Shown here in pieces: positions 1 to 8,638 of a stretch of 33,346 bases of DNA (position 1 is the stretch's first letter; each line of letters opens with the position of its first letter). The DNA lies in NCBI GenBank assembly GCA_900553175.1, contig USCH01000014.1, forward strand, positions 1 through 33,346, read 5' to 3'. The notes beneath the pieces were generated by a model. The model saw only the letters and a list, made by a program, of their open reading frames with translations, made no database searches and was not told where the DNA came from. The position numbers were made by a program, and so were the translations under genes. The stretch is from an uncultured Alistipes sp. (lineage in GTDB: Bacteria; Bacteroidota; Bacteroidia; Bacteroidales; Rikenellaceae).

Positions 1-62
1 AGGACAGGACACCGGGCACCCGCCGCCACAATCTTTTTTTGTTTAAAAACGGAGCGATAAAT

Positions 63-92
63 TTTGATTTTCGAAAAAAAACCGTAATTTTA
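63..92 (+). promoter_or_regulatory. Candidate promoter of the GH2-led operon
   Basis: TTTG at 63-66 lies 18 nt before TAATTTTA at 85-92, which resembles the Bacteroidota pair TTTG-N19-21-TAnnTTTG with one mismatch in the -7 element. It sits in the only AT-rich stretch upstream of the first gene and would give a leader of roughly 180 nt. AACCGT at 80-85 and ACGGTT at 106-111 form an inverted repeat around it, so a regulator may bind here. Confidence 0.4.
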
Positions 93-190
93 CATTCGAA
101 TTTTAACGGTTAAGCAGACTAAAACACGCCCCGAATGCCGTTTCACCCTACGGAAACAGGCCTACAGGGCCATTTTCTCCGTATGCAGAC

Positions 191-205
191 CGGTTCACCG
201 AACCG
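191..205. promoter_or_regulatory. Palindrome in the leader of the GH2-led operon
   Basis: CGGTTC and GAACCG flank a 3-nt centre (ACC), giving a perfect 6-bp inverted repeat 75 nt before the first start codon. It could be an operator or a small RNA hairpin. The sequence alone does not distinguish these. Confidence 0.3.
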
Positions 206-279
206 CAAACGGACATGATCGGTTAAACGGATCGGCCGGACGACGAGACGAAAATTACTAACTCAGGAAATAAACGACT

Positions 280-2688
280 ATGAAATTCCATCTGAAAGAA
301 CTGGCCGTCGCGGCTGCATTGATCGGTTCCGCATGGTATGCCCAAGCCGGTGAAAAAAGCTCGCTCAACGGCAAATGGCGCCTCGACTACTGGCCGCAGG
401 GCGCTGTGCCCGTCATGTCGCCGGCCCAGGCCGAAGGTGTCGAAATGCGGACGGTCGAGGCGACCGTTCCGGGCAACGTCGAACTGGACCTGCTGGCTGC
501 GGGGCTGATCGATGAGCCGGAGACGGGCAGCAACGTCTACAAGCTCCGCCCGCTGGAGGGCAACCAATGGCGCTACAGCCGCACGTTCCCCACCCCGGCC
601 CATGAGGCGGGCGACCGCGTGGCGCTCAACTTCGGCGGCATCGACTGCTTCGCCGAAATCTACGTCAACGGCCGACATGTCGGCAGCGCCGACAACATGC
701 TCATCGAGCACAGCTACGACATCACCGACGCCCTGAACCCCTCGGGCGACAACACCGTGGAGGTCTACATCAAATCGTCGGTCATCGAGGGCCGCCAGTA
801 CATCCCGCCCACGATCAGCATCAACTTCGCACAGGTCGAATCGGTCTACGTGCGCCGCGCCCCCCACACCTACGGCTGGGACATCATGCCGCGGCTGGTG
901 AGCGCCGGGCTGTGGCGCGGCGTGGAGCTGGAGGTGCTCAAGCCCGCCCGCATCCGCGACGTGCACTGGTACACGTCGGCCGTCGACGTGGCCAACAAGC
1001 GTGCGGCGGTCTTCCTCGACTGGACGATCGCCCTGCCCGTGGAGCTGCAGGACGGCAAGCTGTCGGTCGAGTTCTCGCTCAGCCGTAACGGTAAGCAGGC
1101 CGCCTACGGACGCACGCTCGTCTCGTCCCATGCCGGACGCCACATCATGGGCGTCGACAACGCGGAGCTCTGGTGGCCCCGCGGCTACGGCGAGCCGGCC
1201 CTCTACGACGCCGAGGTGAAGCTCCTCGACGAGAAGGGCAACGTGGTCGACACCGACCGCCGACGCATCGGTCTGCGCACGATCCGGCTCGACTTCACGC
1301 CGACGCACACGGCCGAGAATCCGGGCCGCTTCTGCTTCATCGTCAACGGCGAGAAGGTCTTCGCCCGCGGCAGCAACTGGACCCCGATGGATGCGCTCCA
1401 CAGCCGCGACGCACAATGGCTCGACAAGACGTTCGAGCTGGTCACCGACCTGAACTGCAACATGATCCGCAGCTGGGGCGGCGGCGTCTACGAGGACACC
1501 CGCTTCTACGATCTCTGCGACGAAAACGGCGTGATGGTATGGCAGGACTTCGGCATGGGCTGCACGTTCTACTCGCAGCGTCAGGAGTTCGCCCGGGCCA
1601 TCGAACGCGAGGTCGAGGCCGTGGTGATGAAGCTGCGCTCGCACCCCTCCATCGCCCTCTGGTCGGGCAACAACGAGAACGACCAGACGCTGACCATCGG
1701 CACGCTGGCCCCCTTCCGGCCCGACCCCAACCGCGACGTCATCTCGCGTCAGGTCATCCCGATGGTCCTCTTCGAACTGGACCCCACGCGCAGCTACCTC
1801 CCCTCGTCGCCCTACTGGAGCGAGGAGGTCATCCGGAACGGCTACAGCCAGAACCTGCTGCCCGAAGACCACCTGTGGGGCCCGCGCGGCTACTACAAGG
1901 AGCCGATCTACAACGCCAACAACTGCCTCTTCGTGAGTGAAATCGGCTACCACGGCATGCCCAACCTGGAGAGCCTCAAGAAGATGTTCCCCGCCGAGTC
2001 GGTCTACCCGTGGAGCGACGTGAAGAGCCACCGCTGGAACGAGGACTGGCTCACCAAGGCCGTGCGCATCCACAAGGAGTGGGGCTACACTCCGGAGCGC
2101 AACAACCTGATGATCAACCAGGTGAACATACTCTTCGGTCAGGTTCCCGACAAACTCGAAGACTTCATCTTCGCCTCGCAGGCCGTGCAGGCCGAGGCCA
2201 TGAAATACTTCATGGAGATCCACCGCGGCCAGAAATTCGAGCCCAAGACGGGCATTCTGTGGTGGAACATCCGCGACGGATGGCCCGTGATTTCGGACGC
2301 CGTGACGGACTACTACTTCTCGAAGAAACTGGCCTACTACTTCCTCAAGAACGTCATGCAGAACGTCTGCGTGCTCATCAACGATCCCGTGGAGGGCGCC
2401 TATCCGCTCGTGGCCACCAACGACACGCGCCAATGCGCCGGCGGTCATGTCACGGTGACGGACGTGGCCAGCGGCCGCAAACTCTTCGAGAGCGACTACA
2501 CCGTGCCGGCCAACGCCCGCCGCGAAATCGCCCGCATCCCCGAAATGGAGGGCCAGGGCATGATGCTCATCACCTACTCCACCCCCGAAGGCGAACTCAG
2601 GAACCACTACCTCTACGGCAAGGCGCCGTTCAAGCTGGACGAGTACCGCAAACTGCTTCGCAAAACCAATATTTACACCATCAAATAA
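280..2688 (+). CDS. Secreted GH2 beta-mannosidase-like glycosidase
   Basis: 802-residue glycoside hydrolase family 2 enzyme, expected to release terminal beta-linked mannose or a mannose-like sugar in the periplasm. A type I signal peptide ends near AQA at residue 23. The N-terminal sugar-binding sandwich (about 30-220) contains GLWRGVEL. A central immunoglobulin-like domain is followed by a TIM barrel from about 345. Barrel motifs include FARGSNWTPMD, MIRSWGGG and WQDF, typical of GH2 beta-mannosidases. WSGNNEND supplies the predicted acid/base Glu466, and FVSEIGYHGMP the predicted nucleophile Glu554. It heads a same-strand cluster, 16 nt before the sugar kinase. Substrate specificity is inferred from family resemblance; a beta-heptoside or other beta-glycoside cannot be excluded. 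Confidence 0.88.
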   Translation: MKFHLKELAVAAALIGSAWYAQAGEKSSLNGKWRLDYWPQGAVPVMSPAQAEGVEMRTVEATVPGNVELDLLAAGLIDEPETGSNVYKLRPLEGNQWRYSRTFPTPAHEAGDRVALNFGGIDCFAEIYVNGRHVGSADNMLIEHSYDITDALNPSGDNTVEVYIKSSVIEGRQYIPPTISINFAQVESVYVRRAPHTYGWDIMPRLVSAGLWRGVELEVLKPARIRDVHWYTSAVDVANKRAAVFLDWTIALPVELQDGKLSVEFSLSRNGKQAAYGRTLVSSHAGRHIMGVDNAELWWPRGYGEPALYDAEVKLLDEKGNVVDTDRRRIGLRTIRLDFTPTHTAENPGRFCFIVNGEKVFARGSNWTPMDALHSRDAQWLDKTFELVTDLNCNMIRSWGGGVYEDTRFYDLCDENGVMVWQDFGMGCTFYSQRQEFARAIEREVEAVVMKLRSHPSIALWSGNNENDQTLTIGTLAPFRPDPNRDVISRQVIPMVLFELDPTRSYLPSSPYWSEEVIRNGYSQNLLPEDHLWGPRGYYKEPIYNANNCLFVSEIGYHGMPNLESLKKMFPAESVYPWSDVKSHRWNEDWLTKAVRIHKEWGYTPERNNLMINQVNILFGQVPDKLEDFIFASQAVQAEAMKYFMEIHRGQKFEPKTGILWWNIRDGWPVISDAVTDYYFSKKLAYYFLKNVMQNVCVLINDPVEGAYPLVATNDTRQCAGGHVTVTDVASGRKLFESDYTVPANARREIARIPEMEGQGMMLITYSTPEGELRNHYLYGKAPFKLDEYRKLLRKTNIYTIK

Positions 2689-2704
2689 CATCGCTCGACC
2701 CGAC

Positions 2705-3667
2705 ATGAAAGAAAACATCATCGGAGTAGACATAGGCGGCACGAAATGCGCCGTCACTTACGGCGAACAGAACGGTAACGAAGTCGCCATCCGCGACAAG
2801 GTGCGTTTCCTGACCACCGACCTCGAGGGCACGCTCGCGCAGCTCAAGGAGGCGATCCGCACGGTCATGCAGCGCAACGGTCTCGACCGGGAGAACACCC
2901 GCGCCATCGGCATCAGCTGCGGCGGTCCGCTCGACAGCCGCACGGGAGTGGTCATGTCGCCCCCCAACCTGCCGGGATGGGACAACGTGCCCATCGTCGA
3001 CATCTTCCAGAAAGAGTTCGGCATCCGCACGGCCATCCACAACGACGCCAACGCCTGCGCGCTGGCCGAATGGCAGTTCGGCGCCGGCATCGGCACGCGC
3101 AACATGGCTTTTCTGACCTTCGGCACCGGACTGGGCGCCGGTCTGATCCTCGACGGCAAACTCTACACCGGCACCAACGACAACGCCGGCGAGCTGGGCC
3201 ACATCCGCCTGAGCGACTTCGGTCCCGTGGGCTACGGCAAAAGCGGCTCGTTCGAGGGCTTTTGCAGCGGAGGCGGCATCCGCCAGCTGGCGCAGGCTGC
3301 CGTCCGCGAGAAGTTGCAGATGGGCGAAAAGGTCGCCTGGTGCCCCGATTCGGACCCCGAAAAGATCGACGCGCGCATCGTGGCCGAAGCCGCCGCTGCG
3401 GGCGACGGACTGGCCGAAGCGATCTACCGCACCTCGGCCCGCTATCTGGGCAGGGGACTGTCGATCGTCATCGACCTGATCAACCCCGAAATGATCGTCA
3501 TCGGCAGCATCTACGCCCGCAACGAGGCATTCATGAAGCCGCTCATGGAGGAGGTGATCGCCCGCGAGGCGCTGCCGCTCGCCAGCCGCGTCTGCCGCGT
3601 GGTGCCCGCCGCCCTGGGCGAGGAGATCGGCGACTACGCCGCCCTGTCGGTGGCTGCCAACGCATAG
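2705..3667 (+). CDS. ROK-family sugar kinase lacking zinc-site cysteines
   Basis: 320-residue cytoplasmic ROK kinase, expected to phosphorylate a free sugar with ATP. IGVDIGGTKCAV near the N-terminus is the phosphate-binding loop. HNDANA gives the catalytic Asp114, and TFGTGLGAGLI is the second phosphate motif. GELGHIRL retains the zinc-site histidine (His166). The usual CGxxGCxE segment reads YGKSGSFE instead, so Tyr177 and Ser182 replace two zinc cysteines while Glu184 is kept. There is no N-terminal DNA-binding domain, so this is a kinase and not a NagC-type repressor. It lies 16 nt after the GH2 gene and 75 nt before gmhA, suggesting it phosphorylates a sugar released by the glycosidases. 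Glucose, mannose, N-acetylhexosamine and heptose remain possible substrates. Confidence 0.87.
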   Translation: MKENIIGVDIGGTKCAVTYGEQNGNEVAIRDKVRFLTTDLEGTLAQLKEAIRTVMQRNGLDRENTRAIGISCGGPLDSRTGVVMSPPNLPGWDNVPIVDIFQKEFGIRTAIHNDANACALAEWQFGAGIGTRNMAFLTFGTGLGAGLILDGKLYTGTNDNAGELGHIRLSDFGPVGYGKSGSFEGFCSGGGIRQLAQAAVREKLQMGEKVAWCPDSDPEKIDARIVAEAAAAGDGLAEAIYRTSARYLGRGLSIVIDLINPEMIVIGSIYARNEAFMKPLMEEVIAREALPLASRVCRVVPAALGEEIGDYAALSVAANA

Positions 3668-3742
3668 AGCTTAACGGATACCGCCCCGGACCGGTCCGCC
3701 GGAGCGCCCGAGGCGGAATCCGCAACCTGACAAACGAAACAG

Positions 3743-4321
3743 ATGAAACACGAAATCATTCTCCGCAGCCTCGACCAGGCACGCCGCACACTCGACGAGT
3801 TTCTGGCCGCCCCGGCCACCGTTCCCACCATGGAGGCGATGGTCGACGCCATGAAAACCGCCCTCGAAGGCGGCGGCAAGATCATGAGCTGCGGCAACGG
3901 AGGCTCGCTCTGCGACGCCACCCATTTCGCCGAGGAGCTCACCGGACGTTTCCGCGAAAACCGTCGTCCGCTGGCGGCCATGGCCATCAACGACCCGGCC
4001 TACATGACCTGCGTGGGCAACGACTTCTCGTTCGGCGACATCTTCACGCGCTGGGTCGAGGCGTTCGGCAAGGCGGGCGACGTGCTGCTGGCCATCTCGA
4101 CGAGCGGCAACTCGGCCAACATCGTCCGGGCGGCCGAAAAAGCGCAGGAGCTGGGCATGAAAGTCATCGCCCTGACGGCCGAAGGCGACACCGCGCTGGG
4201 ACGCATGGCCGACATCGTGCTGCGGGCCCCGCGCACGCCCCACTCCGACCGCATCCAGGAGATTCACATCAAGGTGATCCACATCGTGATCGAAGCGCTG
4301 GAGAAAGAGCTGGGATTTTAA
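3743..4321 (+). CDS. gmhA: Sedoheptulose-7-phosphate isomerase
   Basis: 192-residue SIS-domain enzyme, the same length as E. coli GmhA. That enzyme interconverts sedoheptulose 7-phosphate and D-glycero-D-manno-heptose 7-phosphate. CGNGGS (50-55), HFAEELTGR, CVGNDF, ISTSGNSAN and SDRIQEIHIKVIH all match GmhA. The catalytic pair known from E. coli, Glu65 and His180, occurs at the same positions. GmhA normally begins ADP-heptose synthesis for LPS, beside hldE or gmhB-like genes. None is present here; the neighbours are a sugar kinase and glycosidases. A catabolic role in the reverse direction is therefore possible, though this could also be the housekeeping gene in an unusual place. Confidence 0.9.
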   Translation: MKHEIILRSLDQARRTLDEFLAAPATVPTMEAMVDAMKTALEGGGKIMSCGNGGSLCDATHFAEELTGRFRENRRPLAAMAINDPAYMTCVGNDFSFGDIFTRWVEAFGKAGDVLLAISTSGNSANIVRAAEKAQELGMKVIALTAEGDTALGRMADIVLRAPRTPHSDRIQEIHIKVIHIVIEALEKELGF

Positions 4322-4370
4322 CAGAGACACAACCTTTTACACATTCATTAACCATTTTTAACCTTTTCTT

Positions 4371-6359
4371 ATGAAAAAATTTCTTTCCGCACTTGCCTGC
4401 ATGACGGCATTTGCAACGCTCGCCGTATCGTGCGGCGACGACGACACCGATGATCCGCAGCCCGCTCCGGTGGTCGCTGTCGAATCGGTAAAAATCACGC
4501 CCAGCCCCGCCAGCGTGGTAGCGGGCGAAACGCTCGAGCTCAAGGCCGAGATCACTCCCGAGAACGCTACGCCCCAGAGTATCGAATGGGGTACGCGCAA
4601 CGCTTCGATCGCCTCGATCGACAAGCAGACCGGCGTGGTGACCGGCGTCGAAGTGGGTGAGGTGCAGGTTTACGTGATCGTCGACGGCAAGACGGCCGTC
4701 TGCGCGCTGACCGTGACGGCCGCTCCGATCCGCGTCGAGACGATCGAGCTCAACAAGACCGAAATGGCTCTCTTCGTCGGCAAGTCGGAGACGCTGACCG
4801 CAACGATCTCGCCCGAGAACGCCACCTACCCCACCGTAACGTGGAAGTCGAGCGACGAAGCGATCGCCACCGTCGACGAGAGCGGTAAGGTCGTAGCCGT
4901 CGCCGAAGGTACGGCCACCATCACCGCCACGGCCGACGAGAAAGAGGCTACCTGCACGGTGACCGTTTCCGTTCCGGAGATCGAGGTCAGCGCCGTTTCC
5001 AACATGGATGCCATGCAGGGCAACACCGTCGCACTGACCGGTATCGGTTTCAAGGCCGGCGACAAGGTGCAGCTGGAGGCTCTGGCCGGTGAGGCTTTCT
5101 CCGCCGAGGCTGCCATCGCAGGCGTAACGGGTGAGGGCGCCACGTTCGAACTGCCCGCAGGCGCTTCGAAAGACCGCTCCTACAAGCTGACCTTCCTGCG
5201 CGAAGGCGCCGCCAAGGCCGTGGCTTACCTGCGTCCCGACAACGATTTCGTCACGATTCCCTACCACCTGGGCTACTACATGGTCGGCAAGGATGAAGTG
5301 GACGGTCTGGAGGACGATCCCTCGATGCGCTGCCAGAACGGTGCGACGGACGGCAGCGGCGTAACCTACCGCGGTTACATCGCAGGCCGCATCTTCGAGT
5401 ACAATCCCGACACCCAGGAGTTCAAAGTCTGGAAGAAGGACGCTGCGCTGACGCCGCTCAACATCGCAGAGGGCGGCGATTTCGACATTCAGTACACCAC
5501 CGGCGTCACCGACCTCTCGCCCCTCTTCGAGCTCTATCCCTCGCTGCCGATGGTCGGCTCGGTATGGACCGCCAACTCGTCGATCGAGAAGCTCGACATG
5601 ACCCGCTTCCCCAACGCCACGGCACTGCGCGGCTGGGGCGATCCGGGCAGCCAGCTCAACAAGCTCGCCGAAGTGAACTTCGGCACCTACACCGATGACG
5701 AGCATGCCCTGAGACTTCAGCACATCCAGCTGGAGCGCAACTCGATCAAGGAGCTCGACCTGCGCAACTGCGTCTTCCTCGACCACTTCTCCTGCCAGGA
5801 CAACCAGATCACCAAGATCAATCTGGGAACCGCCACGGGCATCGCCGGTCAGGACAAGGACCAGATGATCATCGTCAATGACATCGATGCGCGCAACAAC
5901 CAGCTCCGCGAGTTCGACATCACCAACTGCGGCCGTCTGCGCTGCCTCAAACTCGAAGGCAACAAGATCGAGCGCATCAACCTCCAGAACAACGCGCTGG
6001 GCGAGGGTCCCACGATCAACGGCAGCCCCGTCAAGGGCCGTCCCGACAGTTGGTTCCCCTACACCTACATTCTGAAGGACACCGAGCATTTCAGCATCAC
6101 CTGGGCAACCGCCGAAGAGGCTCAGGGCGAGCGCCTCATCAACGCCGAGCGCTACTGGTGGCGCGTATTCTCCGCAGCCAACGGCAGCGAATCGCCCGAG
6201 AACATCCGCTTCGAAGGCGGCTGGGTCGAGAACGGTCCCGTCGTACAGGCCCTCAAGGCCGGCTTCAAGGTCGTTTGCTGGACCTATTGGAACGAAGCAG
6301 GACCGGATCCGCACATCGTCGACTCCCACGAAGGCGGCAGCGACCCCTGCACCTACTAA
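4371..6359 (+). CDS. Surface lipoprotein with Big_2 and leucine-rich repeats
   Basis: 662-residue predicted outer-membrane lipoprotein of unknown role. The lipobox LAVSC places the lipid cysteine at residue 21, followed by GDDDTDD. This acidic stretch suggests export to the cell surface. Two bacterial Ig-like (Big_2) domains lie at about 38-115 and 118-200, with the hallmark pattern of ITPENAT and VTWKSSDEAIATVD. An IPT/TIG-like segment follows (about 203-285). The C-terminal half has irregular leucine-rich repeats at about 380-545, for example LQLERNSIKELDLRNC and LKLEGNKIERINLQNN. No catalytic motif is seen, so it may bind glycan or protein for the enzymes around it. It begins 49 nt after gmhA and ends 46 nt before the first GH36 gene. 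Confidence 0.75.
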   Translation: MKKFLSALACMTAFATLAVSCGDDDTDDPQPAPVVAVESVKITPSPASVVAGETLELKAEITPENATPQSIEWGTRNASIASIDKQTGVVTGVEVGEVQVYVIVDGKTAVCALTVTAAPIRVETIELNKTEMALFVGKSETLTATISPENATYPTVTWKSSDEAIATVDESGKVVAVAEGTATITATADEKEATCTVTVSVPEIEVSAVSNMDAMQGNTVALTGIGFKAGDKVQLEALAGEAFSAEAAIAGVTGEGATFELPAGASKDRSYKLTFLREGAAKAVAYLRPDNDFVTIPYHLGYYMVGKDEVDGLEDDPSMRCQNGATDGSGVTYRGYIAGRIFEYNPDTQEFKVWKKDAALTPLNIAEGGDFDIQYTTGVTDLSPLFELYPSLPMVGSVWTANSSIEKLDMTRFPNATALRGWGDPGSQLNKLAEVNFGTYTDDEHALRLQHIQLERNSIKELDLRNCVFLDHFSCQDNQITKINLGTATGIAGQDKDQMIIVNDIDARNNQLREFDITNCGRLRCLKLEGNKIERINLQNNALGEGPTINGSPVKGRPDSWFPYTYILKDTEHFSITWATAEEAQGERLINAERYWWRVFSAANGSESPENIRFEGGWVENGPVVQALKAGFKVVCWTYWNEAGPDPHIVDSHEGGSDPCTY

Positions 6360-6405
6360 CAGCTCCGACCATTAACCATTAACACACCATACCCCAAACC
6401 AAGCA

Positions 6406-8496
6406 ATGAAACTCCGAATTTCATACCGACGCCTCGCCGCCGCGCTGTTCGGCGCCTTCCTGTCCGTCTTTGCGGTCTCGACCGCTGCGGCACAGGCCCG
6501 GATCGCCATGCAGGGCGACAAGACCGACATCGCACGCTGGATCGACCAGCGCTTCGCGCAGGGGCAGCTGCCGCCGTTCTCGTTCGTACTGGACGAAACG
6601 CCGTCGGCCGACCTGATCCGCAGCTGGCGCTGGACACGCCGCGTCGTCGACACGGGCGAAGCGGGCGTCGTGGCACGCACGTTCACCTACACCGATCCCC
6701 GCAGCGGCCTGGAGGTCGTCTGCGACGTGAAAGGCTATCCCGAATTCCGGGCCGTGGAGTGGGTGCTCGCATTCCGCAACGCGTCGGACGAAAATTCGGG
6801 TCAGATCAGCCGCGTGAAGGTCGTCGACATCGACATGGCCTATCCCGCAGCGGGTCCGATGAAGATTCATTACGCCGAAGGCAACAAGATTTCGAAAGCC
6901 GACTACGCACCCCGCACCGCCGAAATACGCACCGCGCATCCGCTCCACATCGAGCCGCGCAGCGGTCGTTCGTCGGAAGAGGCGTTCCCTTTCTTCAACC
7001 TCGAATCGGAGAGCTCCTCGCAAGGCGCGATGGTGGCCGTCGGCTGGACCGGAACGTGGCAGGCGGACATCGCCAAACACGATCCCCGCAACCTGGGCCT
7101 TTCGGCGGGTATGGCCAACTGCGATCTCTACCTCTATCCCGGCGAGCGGTTCCGCACGCCCTCGATCGCTCTGATGTTCTGGAGCGGCGAACGGATGGAG
7201 GGCCACAACCGTTTCCGCCGTCTGATCCTTGCGCACCACTCGCGCAAGGTCGACGGCAAAACGGAGTATCCTCTGTGCAGTAGCTTCAACTACCGCGATC
7301 CGCAACCCTGCGGAGAGTATTCGTGCATCACGTCCGACTGGGCCATAGCGATGGTACGTCGCTATGCCCGGTTCGGGCTGACGCCCGATGTCTTCTGGCT
7401 CGACGCCGGATGGCACACCGGAGCGGGCGACTTCCGCAACGGGAAAAACTGGGCCAACACCACCGGCAACTGGACCGTCGACCGCGAACGGTTCCCCCAG
7501 GGCATGAAACCCATCTCCGAGGCCGTGCACGACGTAGGCGCCAAGTTCATGGTGTGGTTCGAACCCGAGCGCGTGGTCAAAGGCACGCAGTGGGCCGTCG
7601 AACACCGCGACTGGATGCTCGACACCACCTTCTGGCCCGAAGGCTCCGAAGAGTCGACCTGGTTCCTCTTCGATCTGGGCAACGACGAGGCCTGCGACTG
7701 GCTGTGCAAATACTACGGCGACCTGATCGAAGAGAACGGCATCGACTACTACCGCCAGGATTTCAACATGCGCCCCGCCTGCTACTGGCGCGAGGCCGAC
7801 CAGCCGGGCCGCAGCGGCATGACCGAAATCCGCCACATCGAAAACCTCTACAAATTCTGGGACTACCTGCTGGAGCGCTTCCCTGGTCTTCTGATCGACA
7901 ACTGCGCCTCGGGCGGCAAACGCCTCGACTGGGAGTCCATCGGCCGCAGCGCACCCCTGTGGCGCAGCGACTACTACCACTACGACGACCCCGACGGCTA
8001 CCAATGCCACACCTACGGGTTGAACTTCTTCCTGCCGATCCACGGCACGGGCATCCTGCTCCCGGACAAATATTCGTTCCGGTCGAGCCTTTCGTCGGCC
8101 CTCCAATGCAACTGGAAAGTCACCGAAAAGAACGTTTCGGTGGTCGAGATGCACGACCGCATCGAGGAGTACCGCGAAATCAAACCTTACTATTACGAAG
8201 ACTATTATCCGCTTTCGGGAACCGGCGACCTGACGGGCGACGACGTATGGCTGGCCTACCAGCTCCACCGTCCGTCGGACCAGACGGGCATCGTCATGGC
8301 GTTCCGCCGTCAGAACAACCCCGACGCCGACTACACGGTGCGTCTGGGCGGCCTCGAACCCGAAGCATCCTATACGCTCACCGACAAGGATTCGGGCACC
8401 GAGACCCTCCTCACGGGCCGCGAACTGGCCGCAGGCTACACGCTGCATCTGTCCGATCCGAAGAGCTCGCTGCTGATCCTTTACCGCAAGAACTGA
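6406..8496 (+). CDS. GH36 alpha-galactosidase-like enzyme, copy 1
   Basis: 696-residue secreted clan GH-D glycosidase. A type I signal peptide ends near AAAQA (about residue 31). A beta-sandwich N-terminal domain is followed by a TIM barrel with VFWLDAGWH, FMVWFEPERV, DNCASGGKRLD and LWRSDYY. By family analogy the nucleophile is Asp452 in YYRQDFN and the acid/base is Asp522 in WRSDY. Typical bacterial GH36 enzymes carry KWDMN at the nucleophile; here RQDFN replaces it. Specificity may therefore differ from simple alpha-galactose (alpha-GalNAc or another sugar). A paralogue of identical length follows 142 nt downstream. The small C-terminal beta domain contains the GDDVWLAYQLHRPSDQTG stretch shared with that copy. 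Confidence 0.85.
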   Translation: MKLRISYRRLAAALFGAFLSVFAVSTAAAQARIAMQGDKTDIARWIDQRFAQGQLPPFSFVLDETPSADLIRSWRWTRRVVDTGEAGVVARTFTYTDPRSGLEVVCDVKGYPEFRAVEWVLAFRNASDENSGQISRVKVVDIDMAYPAAGPMKIHYAEGNKISKADYAPRTAEIRTAHPLHIEPRSGRSSEEAFPFFNLESESSSQGAMVAVGWTGTWQADIAKHDPRNLGLSAGMANCDLYLYPGERFRTPSIALMFWSGERMEGHNRFRRLILAHHSRKVDGKTEYPLCSSFNYRDPQPCGEYSCITSDWAIAMVRRYARFGLTPDVFWLDAGWHTGAGDFRNGKNWANTTGNWTVDRERFPQGMKPISEAVHDVGAKFMVWFEPERVVKGTQWAVEHRDWMLDTTFWPEGSEESTWFLFDLGNDEACDWLCKYYGDLIEENGIDYYRQDFNMRPACYWREADQPGRSGMTEIRHIENLYKFWDYLLERFPGLLIDNCASGGKRLDWESIGRSAPLWRSDYYHYDDPDGYQCHTYGLNFFLPIHGTGILLPDKYSFRSSLSSALQCNWKVTEKNVSVVEMHDRIEEYREIKPYYYEDYYPLSGTGDLTGDDVWLAYQLHRPSDQTGIVMAFRRQNNPDADYTVRLGGLEPEASYTLTDKDSGTETLLTGRELAAGYTLHLSDPKSSLLILYRKN

Positions 8497-8638
8497 AACG
8501 CCGATCTTTCCGATCGCAGATCGGGCAAGCCGGAGCCGCCCCCGGCGCAGGCTTGCCGCTTTCAGCCGCGGCGCCTCCGTCGGCTACGGCCCGAATAAAG
8601 CTGCAACCGAAAAAATCCATCATACAAAACCGATATAA
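8497..8638. other. Intergenic spacer with long inverted repeat
   Basis: The 142-nt gap between the two GH36 genes contains GGCAAGCC at 8524-8531 and its complement GGCTTGCC at 8550-8557, forming an 8-bp stem. No T-tract follows, so it is more likely an mRNA-processing or stability hairpin than a terminator. No promoter element was recognised. Confidence 0.45.

Noticed and set aside
223..2757. An 844-residue open frame on the - strand opposite the GH2 gene
   Set aside because: It mirrors the GH2 gene in a GC-rich genome, where antisense frames stay open. It shows no domain, signal peptide or promoter, while the + strand frame has complete GH2 motifs.
3743..4321. The SIS protein as a GlmS-type or MurQ-type enzyme
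   Set aside because: It matches GmhA over its full length, with identical numbering of catalytic Glu65 and His180. Glutaminase and etherase features are absent.
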